A DNA stretch of 28,896 nucleotides from a virus: positions 1 to 28,896 of the IMG/VR virus record IMGVR_UViG_3300031787_000628; one strand, 5' to 3'. A program made the position numbers and the translations under genes. The notes beneath the pieces are model-generated. The model made no database searches. It worked only from the letters and a program-made list of their open reading frames with translations, and was not told the DNA's origin. Of the stretch, positions 1 through 5,988 are shown piece after piece; the stretch's first letter is position 1; each line of letters starts with the position of its first letter.

Positions 1-41
1 TAACTACTCGCTAAGCGATTAATATTAAAAATCAATAAGTT

Positions 42-284
42 ATGAATGAAGAAGTACATAATAATGTACAGGAATTTAAAAAAGTGTACAAGGAAATAGT
101 TAACGAACTAATTAAAGTTAGAAACTCTGCTAACATAACTCAACAGTTTTTAGCCGATTGGTTAGAAATTGATAGGCGTAAAATCATAGCTTTTGAAAGT
201 TTAAAGAAAGTAGATTTGGAAACTATGTTAAAATATGCCGACAAATTAAGCGTGGAGGTTAAATTTAATTATACAATAAAATGA
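42..284 (+). CDS. XRE-like helix-turn-helix protein
   Basis: This is an 80-residue protein. Residues about 23-72 resemble a Cro/C1 (XRE) DNA-binding domain: a helix, then a TQQFLADWLEIDRRKI segment typical of the helix-turn-helix, then FES and a hydrophobic helix (TMLKYADKL). An N-terminal charged helix precedes it. It probably binds DNA as a small regulator, but its target cannot be read from the sequence. It is the first gene of a rightward run. Its stop overlaps the next start in an ATGA arrangement, which implies translational coupling. The upstream 41 bases show no clear -7 box, so its promoter may lie outside the window. The HTH assignment is fairly firm; the role is not. Confidence 0.72.
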   Translation: MNEEVHNNVQEFKKVYKEIVNELIKVRNSANITQQFLADWLEIDRRKIIAFESLKKVDLETMLKYADKLSVEVKFNYTIK

Positions 285-463
285 AATACTTAATAATAAT
301 ACTAGCGTTAACAAGTTGCTTGGATAACCAAAATGAAGTAGTTATATTGCAGGCTAAATTAGATCGTGCTAATAAGGATATATTGTATTATAGAACGCAA
401 TATTTAAAAGCAAATACACAATTAATAGAATTAAAAACTAAGTGCATTTACTGCGCTGATTAA
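281..463 (+). CDS. small predicted lipoprotein with coiled-coil tail
   Basis: This 60-residue protein begins with a short hydrophobic signal (KYLIIILA) ending in a lipobox, LTSC, that predicts lipidation at Cys13. The mature part is charged and helical (residues about 20-50, with LQAKLDRANKDI and YRTQYLKA), which suggests a coiled coil, and it ends with a CIYC pair. The size and layout resemble outer-membrane spanin subunits (Rz1-like), but also many uncharacterised phage lipoproteins. It lies far from the endolysin and on the opposite strand, so I would not assign a lysis role. It overlaps the HTH gene by 4 bases. Confidence 0.6.
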   Translation: MKYLIIILALTSCLDNQNEVVILQAKLDRANKDILYYRTQYLKANTQLIELKTKCIYCAD

Positions 464-533
464 AATAACGAAAGATGGGAATTAAACAATTAGAAATAAT
501 TTATTTTGTTAAACAACATAAAACCAAATAACA
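464..533 (+). other. 70-bp gap with an 18-codon micro-ORF
   Basis: This is a short AT-rich gap between two rightward genes. It holds an ATG-started frame of 18 codons (475-531) whose stop lies two bases before the next ATG. I see no terminator hairpin and no exact TAnnTTTG box; TTATTTTG at 501-508 is only an approximate match. Whether the micro-ORF is translated is unknown. Confidence 0.3.
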
Positions 534-854
534 ATGAGCGAAACAAAAACGGCTGAGGAAATAGCTAAAACAGTTTATCCAATAAGCAGAAAAGAAAATC
601 ATATAACCTCTGTAAAATTGCATAACAAACGTGTCTTAAAAATAGATGCTTTTGTAAAAGGATATAATTACGCCAACCAACAAAACCAAGAGCGTCAAAG
701 GCAGTTAGATTTAAAGATTATAGGTTACGATGACTTATATTCTAAATACACCCAACTAAAGCAGGCTGCTCACGATATGGCTTGCGAATTAGAAGATGTT
801 GATTATACTAGCCTTGCACTAACTAACTACAAACGCCTAACAAATAAACCATAA
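534..854 (+). CDS. hypothetical phage protein (106 aa)
   Basis: I do not recognise a family. The protein is soluble and charged, with no signal or membrane segment. It carries a KGYNYANQQNQERQRQ stretch and a probable helical middle (DLYSKYTQLKQAAHDMACELED). Small proteins with comparable FxxGYxYA segments are common in Bacteroidetes phage early regions, but they have no established function. It is followed after 4 bases by the next gene, so the two are probably co-transcribed. Confidence 0.6.
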   Translation: MSETKTAEEIAKTVYPISRKENHITSVKLHNKRVLKIDAFVKGYNYANQQNQERQRQLDLKIIGYDDLYSKYTQLKQAAHDMACELEDVDYTSLALTNYKRLTNKP

Positions 855-858
855 TAAG

Positions 859-1083
859 ATGAAGACAACATTAACAGAATTAATAGAATTTTTTGATAAT
901 CAAGACCCTCGTAAAACATTTACGGCTCAAGAAGTAACCGATAAACTTGTTGAGTTTGAAGAAAAAGAACGCCACGCAATTGTGGATTCATATAATTTCG
1001 GATGGACTGCTGGCTTTAAAGGAGAAGAAATTGGCGGTAACAAACACTTTGCATTAACCTATAATCCCAACCAAAATGGATAA
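859..1083 (+). CDS. hypothetical phage protein (74 aa)
   Basis: This small acidic protein is not recognised. The N-terminal helix (LTELIEFFDNQ) is followed by TAQEVTDKLVEFEEKERHAIVDSYNFGWTAG. The aromatic-glycine YNFGWTAGFKG stretch recalls the YxxGW/YxxG motifs of many small phage accessory proteins of unknown role. The gene overlaps the next one by 8 bases in a different frame, a tight operon arrangement. Confidence 0.58.
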   Translation: MKTTLTELIEFFDNQDPRKTFTAQEVTDKLVEFEEKERHAIVDSYNFGWTAGFKGEEIGGNKHFALTYNPNQNG

Positions 1084-1543
1084 AAAAGAACAGATTGAGA
1101 AAGCTATTGAGATATTAGCTAATCACAATAAATGGCGTAAAGGTAGTGATATACATTTTATGGCAGAGCCTAAAGAATTAGGCGATGCAATTGATACGGT
1201 TGTAAATGCTTTATCCCAACCCAAAGAAGAACCAAAGAAAGAAGTTGACTTGGATCGAGTGAAGTATATTTTACAAGAACACTCTGTACTATATTTGCAA
1301 TGTTTTAGTGAAAAACAAGCGGCTGATTTATTACAAAATACTCTTAATAAACTTCTACCCCACCTACAAAAGCCTGTTGAGAGTGATGCAGTGGAGTTTG
1401 CTGAGTGGTTAAGTAAAAATTACAATAGATCAGTTACAATAGATAAATGTGTTTTATACATTAGTAAAAAAGAAAAAGCGGCTATAACAAATCATTATTT
1501 AATTAAAGAACTTTACGACCAATTCAAACAACTAAAGAAATGA
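1076..1543 (+). CDS. hypothetical phage protein (155 aa)
   Basis: The N-terminal part (EKAIEILANHNKWRKG, then EPKELGDAIDTVVNAL) matches the style of a widespread small phage module of unknown function, in which a helix and an NxWRRG-like turn are followed by a second helix. A Pro/Glu/Lys linker (residues about 50-60) leads to a second helical half with EFAEWLSKNYNRS. It has no signal peptide or membrane segment. The stop overlaps the next start as ATGA. The function is unknown; it may be an accessory early protein. Confidence 0.6.
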   Translation: MDKKEQIEKAIEILANHNKWRKGSDIHFMAEPKELGDAIDTVVNALSQPKEEPKKEVDLDRVKYILQEHSVLYLQCFSEKQAADLLQNTLNKLLPHLQKPVESDAVEFAEWLSKNYNRSVTIDKCVLYISKKEKAAITNHYLIKELYDQFKQLKK

Positions 1544-1956
1544 AAAAAATAATTTTGCTTTTAATAATTATTCCAACAATATTACATGCTGGAAATGGCC
1601 CAATAAAATTTGAAAAGTTTGATGATAAAGCTTGGCACGTTTGGGCTGGTACTTTTATAACCGCAGGATCTGGCTGGTGGATTTATAAGAAAACAAATTC
1701 AACATGGAAAGCGTGTTTGGGCGGAGCTATTATTGGTGGCGGAGCTGGTGTTTTTAAAGAAGCTATTTGGGATAAACAATGGGGGCTTGGTGTTTGTTCT
1801 AACTCAGACGCTTACCACACGTTTTGGGGGTCAGCAGTTGGATCAATGGCGTTAAGAATTACCATTGATATAAAACAAAAGCACGATATAGACAAAGCTT
1901 ATTTTGAAAATTTAAGAGATAGTCTTTCGGTTGAAAGATTAAAACGGTTTGAGTAG
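1540..1956 (+). CDS. signal-peptide membrane protein, possibly YfiM/DUF2279-like
   Basis: This 138-residue protein has an N-terminal signal peptide (residues 1-17, KKIILLLIIIPTILHA). A glycine-rich hydrophobic region follows, with WHVWAGTF (H33), GGAIIGGGAGVFKEAIWD (K73, E74, D78) and SDAYHTFWGSAVGS (D90, H93). The spacing of a His, a KExxD motif and a D...G...G segment resembles the bacterial YfiM/DUF2279 family, whose function is unknown; this resemblance is from memory. It acts in the envelope if the signal is functional. It is the last gene of the rightward run and converges with the spanin-like gene, the two coding regions overlapping by 18 bases. Confidence 0.6.
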   Translation: MKKIILLLIIIPTILHAGNGPIKFEKFDDKAWHVWAGTFITAGSGWWIYKKTNSTWKACLGGAIIGGGAGVFKEAIWDKQWGLGVCSNSDAYHTFWGSAVGSMALRITIDIKQKHDIDKAYFENLRDSLSVERLKRFE

Positions 1957-2502
1957 TTTTGGACCAAACTTAAATAATCCATACGCTGATAAAATAATAA
2001 GACTTAACCACAACCATTTTCTTGCCAGTTCATCAAGCCATTTTCTATGATCCAATTCACATAGTTTTTCTATAACCTTGGTTTCTGTCTTGAAAGTGTT
2101 TTTAACCGTCCTGAGACCCTTGATTATTTCCTTTAAACTATCTGCCTCACATCTAAAGACAATTACACCTTTGGCTTTAAAAATAGACGATTTAATGCCG
2201 TCTTTTTTAGCGGTAATAGTTCCGTTGTTTGCCGCCATTGAAGCGTACAATGCTGTAACTAAAACGCAGCAGTCGCTATCATTTGCTTTGAATGATAAAT
2301 CTTTTCCGGTTTTGGAAATATATAGAGCTGTATCGAACGGAGTAACCGTTTCGTGTGTTACAACTTCAGTAATAACCGGGCATGAGGCGCAAATCTTAGC
2401 GCGTTTCTTTTCGCTGATACAAGATGTAAATCCAACCGCAAAAAGCGCAGCGATTATAATTAAAAAAATGTAACTGTATTGTCTTGGTGTTATCTTTCTC
2501 AT
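1939..2502 (-). CDS. candidate unimolecular spanin (u-spanin)
   Basis: This 187-residue protein has a hydrophobic N-terminal signal ending in a lipobox (VGFTSC, Cys28). It has a long periplasm-type middle with beta-prone and helical stretches, and a C-terminal transmembrane segment at about residues 163-180 (WLWLSLIILSAYGLF) followed by a basic tail. An outer-membrane lipid anchor plus an inner-membrane C-terminal TM is the defining layout of u-spanins, which fuse the two membranes in the last step of Gram-negative lysis. The gene starts in a TAATG overlap with the holin stop and lies just after the amidase and holin, which fits a lysis cassette. There is no sequence-level proof; a generic membrane lipoprotein is the alternative. 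Confidence 0.7.
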   Translation of the reverse strand: MRKITPRQYSYIFLIIIAALFAVGFTSCISEKKRAKICASCPVITEVVTHETVTPFDTALYISKTGKDLSFKANDSDCCVLVTALYASMAANNGTITAKKDGIKSSIFKAKGVIVFRCEADSLKEIIKGLRTVKNTFKTETKVIEKLCELDHRKWLDELARKWLWLSLIILSAYGLFKFGPKLLKPF

Positions 2503-2699
2503 TATATTTTAGATTTTGGATCCTCCGCGTCTGAAAGAAAATTTATCAACTCATTAGCCGCCGCTCCTACAATTAAAATAATTAAAGTATAATTAGCGCT
2601 TGATGTTACAAACGCCGCTGTCGCCAAGGTTGTGGTCAATCCTTTAATGGCGGTGGCGATCTTAATTGCCTTTTTTGTGTTTGGTTTGAAATACGACAT
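2502..2699 (-). CDS. putative holin (two-TM)
   Basis: This 65-residue protein has a basic N-terminus and two hydrophobic segments, about residues 17-36 (AIKGLTTTLATAAFVTSSA) and 37-55 (YTLIILIVGAAANELINFL). It ends in a charged tail (SDAEDPKSKI). Size, two TM helices and position between an amidase endolysin and a spanin-like gene fit a class II-type holin that permeabilises the inner membrane. The gene begins 2 bases after the amidase stop and overlaps the downstream start as TAATG. Holins are too divergent for a family name from the sequence alone. Confidence 0.7.
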   Translation of the reverse strand: MSYFKPNTKKAIKIATAIKGLTTTLATAAFVTSSANYTLIILIVGAAANELINFLSDAEDPKSKI

Positions 2700-2701
2700 G
2701 G

Positions 2702-3184
2702 TTAATTTTTTTTATAAATATTTTTCTCGTTTACACCAATTGCTTTAAGCCATACCGGAACGCTAAACGATGGACAAGCCTTTGCCGCAACTTGATTATG
2801 GCCTAAAATTTGAATTTCCGGATGAGCAGCAATTACATGGTTGACATAATTTCTTAGCGATAATAATTGCTTTTCGGTTCGCGTATCTTTAGGTGTTTTA
2901 CCATCACGCTCTACACCGCCAACATAAACAACATGGCGAGCAACACCGTTCAGTCCTAACGCGCCATTCGTAACTTCGCGAGGTTGAACTATTCCATCTT
3001 CATTATAAGGAACTAAGTTTGTAACCAATCCAGTTAAATGAATCATGTCTGAATAACCAACCTGAGACCAACCTCTACCGCTTGGCGGCGGAGAGGTATG
3101 CATTTTAACTATATCAGCAGCAGTTAATTCTCTTCCTTCTTGCGTAGCCGTGCAATGGATTATTAAGTATTTCAGTTTATTCAT
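2702..3184 (-). CDS. N-acetylmuramoyl-L-alanine amidase endolysin (Amidase_2)
   Basis: This 160-residue protein has the type-2 amidase (T7 lysozyme/PGRP) pattern. LIIHCTAT contains the first zinc ligand His10, RHVVYVGG contains His84, and AKACPSF contains Cys137 as third ligand with Lys135 two residues before, as in T7 lysozyme. GWSQVGYSDM supplies the conserved tyrosine (Tyr44). It would cleave the amide bond between MurNAc and L-Ala of peptidoglycan. No signal peptide is present, consistent with holin-dependent release. Its length is that of a single-domain endolysin with no added wall-binding domain. The start overlaps the preceding stop as ATGA. Confidence 0.93.
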   Translation of the reverse strand: MNKLKYLIIHCTATQEGRELTAADIVKMHTSPPPSGRGWSQVGYSDMIHLTGLVTNLVPYNEDGIVQPREVTNGALGLNGVARHVVYVGGVERDGKTPKDTRTEKQLLSLRNYVNHVIAAHPEIQILGHNQVAAKACPSFSVPVWLKAIGVNEKNIYKKN

Positions 3185-3498
3185 AACGTGTCTTTTACTC
3201 TGGTTACTTTTATTCTTATTGGCTTTGTGGTTATTTTTTCCGGCTCAATAAAAGCATCAATTTTTATTGGTTTACGCGGCACTCTTCTTTTTTTAACAGG
3301 ACTGTACTTAAACACCATTTGAGCGCTTGAATCGTCCATGCTTACTAATAAGTTTTCTATTGGAGAAATAATCTGCAGGTTATTAGAGTTATAAATTTCC
3401 TCAACCAATAATAATTTCTCTTTAGCTAAAAACGCTCTTTTTATTTCCGCTGCTGAGAAAATACAAAGAGCGCTTATTGATAAAATTGTTAACTTCAT
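3181..3498 (-). CDS. signal-anchored small protein in lysis cassette
   Basis: This 105-residue protein starts with a hydrophobic signal or anchor (LTILSISALCIFSAAEI, residues 3-19). A short helix follows (KRAFLAKEKLLLVEEIYN), and the C-terminal half is very basic (VKKRRVPRKPIKI, KPIRIKVTRVKDTL). It has no recognised domain. It sits between a small membrane protein and the amidase, joined by ATGA overlaps on both sides, so it is probably co-translated with the lysis genes. An accessory lysis or envelope role is inference from position only. Confidence 0.6.
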   Translation of the reverse strand: MKLTILSISALCIFSAAEIKRAFLAKEKLLLVEEIYNSNNLQIISPIENLLVSMDDSSAQMVFKYSPVKKRRVPRKPIKIDAFIEPEKITTKPIRIKVTRVKDTL

Positions 3499-3674
3499 TT
3501 TCTGTCTTTCAATTCTTGAATTTGCAAATCGTGTATTTTGTCTTTATTTTCAAGTTCAATTATCAAAACCTTTATTGTGTATTCGGTTTTTAAATTATTA
3601 GCAATAAGCCCGGCTATAAAAACCAGGCAGGTAATTACTGTTTTAAGATCAATTTTCTGTTTAAGAAGGTCCAC
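3495..3674 (-). CDS. 59-aa GTG-start membrane/coiled-coil protein
   Basis: This short gene is easily missed because it starts with GTG. It encodes 59 residues: a charged start (DLLKQKIDLK), one transmembrane helix at about residues 12-25 (TVITCLVFIAGLIA), then a charged amphipathic helix (VLIIELENKDKIHDLQIQELKDRK) that looks like a coiled coil. The GTG lies 5 bases after the upstream stop, and its TGA overlaps the next ATG as ATGA. That fits precisely between two tightly packed genes and supports it being real. N-in anchor plus coiled coil resembles inner-membrane spanin subunits or small phage membrane proteins. Confidence 0.65.
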   Translation of the reverse strand: MDLLKQKIDLKTVITCLVFIAGLIANNLKTEYTIKVLIIELENKDKIHDLQIQELKDRK

Positions 3675-3679
3675 AGCAA

Positions 3680-4102
3680 TTAGTCCTCAATCTCTTTTAT
3701 TTCAGTTATTACAATTCCAGAAAAAGCTTCACGCTGAAGGTCAGTTAATTCTTTTTCAAGATCTTCGATACCGGCAGGAATTCTTTGGTGAATCTCAATT
3801 GTCTCTTTCAACAATTCTTTGTTGAATTTGTTTACAGCTTTTTGATTTTCAACCGTAAATTTTAATCCGCCTTTTTCATCTTTTAAGATCACGCTTGTCT
3901 TTTCATCAACAGCACACTTATCAAGATTGTTGTTTGTTATTTTCTCTTGATACTCTTCGATGAGTTCGTCTTTTCTTATTTGCTTTTGAACAGACTTAAT
4001 GGCCGATGTCAATTCAGTTTCTTTGTCTTTGTTTTTTTCTAAATAAACATGCGCTTCGTTTACGAACGAAATTAGGGTTTGGTATGTTATAGTTTTTTTC
4101 AT
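3680..4102 (-). CDS. coiled-coil hypothetical protein
   Basis: This 140-residue, highly charged and helical protein has Lys/Glu-rich stretches (ELTSAIKSVQKQIRKDELIEEYQEKI; KFNKELLKETIEIHQRI; IEDLEKELTDLQREAF) that predict coiled coils. No membrane segment or known domain is seen. It lies between the fibre genes and the lysis genes. Small helical proteins here can be fibre chaperones or virion proteins, but nothing in the sequence decides this. A near-consensus -7 box immediately upstream suggests it may begin its own transcript covering the lysis genes. Confidence 0.6.
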   Translation of the reverse strand: MKKTITYQTLISFVNEAHVYLEKNKDKETELTSAIKSVQKQIRKDELIEEYQEKITNNNLDKCAVDEKTSVILKDEKGGLKFTVENQKAVNKFNKELLKETIEIHQRIPAGIEDLEKELTDLQREAFSGIVITEIKEIED

Positions 4103-4106
4103 GCTG

Positions 4107-4114
4107 CTAATATA
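4107..4114 (-). promoter_or_regulatory. candidate -7 box (TATATTAG) upstream of the lysis region
   Basis: On the minus strand TATATTAG is followed by CAGC and then the ATG of the coiled-coil gene. It differs by one base from the TATATTTG-CAGC-ATG arrangement before the RHH-like gene. Bacteroidetes promoters have a TAnnTTTG -7 element. I see no clear TTTG -33 element at the expected spacing. If used, transcription would begin at or within a base or two of the start codon. Confidence 0.4.
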
Positions 4115-4128
4115 ATAAAAATTAATTA

Positions 4129-5985
4129 TTAAAAACCTCTATATCCAGTCGAAGTAATATAAATAGTTCCACTCGTCATGGTTGTAGGTATTAAAAAGTT
4201 AGTTATCATATTGGCAATACCTCTTAATGGATTAGGAAAAGTAATTATAGTTGTTTGCGGAATACCCGTTGCTCTAAAATGTTGTTGGTATAAAATTCTA
4301 TACACCGTAGTTCCTGTGTACGCTACCGATGGCACTACGTTTGCACCACCAATAGTTAAAGCAAAATTGAAAGTAGTTGCCGAGCCTACCGAAGTAACGT
4401 AATAAACAGTATTTGTACTTACGCCTGTTCCTGCTGCCAATGCAGTAAAAACAACTGAATCACCTATCTTTAAATCGTGATTTGTTGAAGTAGTACAAAG
4501 CCCTGTTGTTATTGCTATTGATGAAACGGTCAAAGCACCATCTAATATCCAAGCTACACCACCTGTGCCAAGTGCATCTGTTGATATTGCTAATTGTTTT
4601 ATGTAATTTCTAACGGAAGCCGTTCCACTTGCGGGAACGAATGGCTGAACGGTTACTGTACTTGCAACGGTTGAAAAGTTAAAGTTATAATCTAATTCGG
4701 CTGTTGAATTTTCTTTAATAATTAATTGTTGACCTGTTGTAGTTGGTAGTCCTCCAGCATCCCCAGCAACCAAACTAACATCAACTGTTGCAATAGTACT
4801 TGGTACAACTTTACCGTTTACATAAACAGGATTTCCCGAAACAGCAGCCGAATGAGCGGCAGTTCCTGCTGTATTACTTGCGGTGATAGTTCCTGTAACT
4901 GCCGTACTTGGAGCGGATAAAACACGAACAGGTAAACTGTTATTTAAACTTTGTTGTCTAGTTGAAACAATAGATACTTGTGAGGCAATATAATCTTCAA
5001 CTCTAATCATTCCAATAGTCCAAGTGGTTGTACTAGCTGGTGCAGTTGTTCCGTTCTTTGCTCTAATTTGAACAAACATATTAACGTCTGGCTGTGGGGT
5101 ATTCGTGTCCCAACTTGTTCTATCTGTTAAGGCTATACCAGCTACTAATGTTTTATCAGATAATGAACTTACTCCATTTTCCGTATTGATAGCTGCTAAA
5201 TGTCCCGAAGCCGAAGTATTAATAGTTGCTGTAACGGCTGTATTTTGCCATCCTTTACGTCTAGTATTAAACGTTGCATTTGTAGCGGTAGTACCCGTGT
5301 AAAGTAATTCTATTTTATTATATCCTGTTAAAGATAAAGTACCGGAACCACTTGCAGGATAACCGGCAACGGTAAAGCGAATAGTGTTAGCATCCGGAAT
5401 TGAGGCTATTACACCTTCCATTGGAACACCAACGCTTGACAAAGCGCATAAATCCATTCTTTGCCCTACGTTTTGAGCGGTGAATCCATGGGCTGTTTTA
5501 GTAACATCAACAGTTGTAGTATTTACAATGTTATAAGCTAAAGTATCACCAATAATATCAACCAACTCAATAAAAAAGTTGTTGTTTACTATTCTTTGAG
5601 ATAATGTAGTGATTTGTTTTAATGTTTGTGCTCCGTTTACTTGATAAATTCCACGAGCAACAAACTCAGCGTTAACAGTTGTACCAGTTGTAATAACTAA
5701 ATTACCTGCACTTTGATTAACCGCCATACCAGTACCAATTGATATTTGTGTAAAATCAGTAGTTAATAATCCACTTCCTACTTGTGCAAAAGAACAGTCG
5801 TTATATTTTTGCGGAGAAATTCTAACAGGCAAAGAAGGCGTTACGTCAGATGGCATATCATTAATAGCCGTTGGCAATTTATCGCTAGTTGTCTGTAAAA
5901 TTAATTCTTGCGAAGTTGATAAAACAACAGGAGTGCTATTTGCACTTGTTGCTTGTCCGTTTGGGTTATTTGGATAATAAGTCAT
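4129..5985 (-). CDS. large virion fibre / receptor-binding candidate
   Basis: This 618-residue, Thr/Ser/Gly/Val-rich protein has almost no Lys-rich helices and many beta-type repeats (TTTVDVTKTAHGFTAQNVGQ; SGTLSLTGYNKIELLYTG; TTSTNHDLKIGDSVVFTALA). Such composition is typical of phage tail-fibre or adsorption proteins. The TxHGFxxxQ and NHDLKIGDxVVF segments, each followed by an xNTIRF- or ATTFNF-like stretch, recur about 350 residues apart. They are a common module of phage structural proteins. The gene begins 4 bases after the other large fibre gene. The role in host binding is inference; a non-fibre virion decoration protein is possible. Confidence 0.65.
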   Translation of the reverse strand: MTYYPNNPNGQATSANSTPVVLSTSQELILQTTSDKLPTAINDMPSDVTPSLPVRISPQKYNDCSFAQVGSGLLTTDFTQISIGTGMAVNQSAGNLVITTGTTVNAEFVARGIYQVNGAQTLKQITTLSQRIVNNNFFIELVDIIGDTLAYNIVNTTTVDVTKTAHGFTAQNVGQRMDLCALSSVGVPMEGVIASIPDANTIRFTVAGYPASGSGTLSLTGYNKIELLYTGTTATNATFNTRRKGWQNTAVTATINTSASGHLAAINTENGVSSLSDKTLVAGIALTDRTSWDTNTPQPDVNMFVQIRAKNGTTAPASTTTWTIGMIRVEDYIASQVSIVSTRQQSLNNSLPVRVLSAPSTAVTGTITASNTAGTAAHSAAVSGNPVYVNGKVVPSTIATVDVSLVAGDAGGLPTTTGQQLIIKENSTAELDYNFNFSTVASTVTVQPFVPASGTASVRNYIKQLAISTDALGTGGVAWILDGALTVSSIAITTGLCTTSTNHDLKIGDSVVFTALAAGTGVSTNTVYYVTSVGSATTFNFALTIGGANVVPSVAYTGTTVYRILYQQHFRATGIPQTTIITFPNPLRGIANMITNFLIPTTMTSGTIYITSTGYRGF

Positions 5986-5988
5986 GTT

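Noticed and set aside
5-24. Small hairpin CGCT-A-AGCG near the window start
   Set aside because: It has a four-base stem only, with no T run; probably chance.
475-531. 18-codon micro-ORF as a gene
   Set aside because: It is too short to support by itself; no promoter or family is visible, so it is noted only within the gap entry.
2078-2473. 131-codon plus-strand frame over the spanin-like gene
   Set aside because: It is a shadow of the minus-strand gene, which has a clear lipobox and TM and fits the lysis operon.
3538-3825. Plus-strand 95-codon frame
   Set aside because: It overlaps the coupled minus-strand genes, including the GTG-start gene, and has no recognisable features or promoter.
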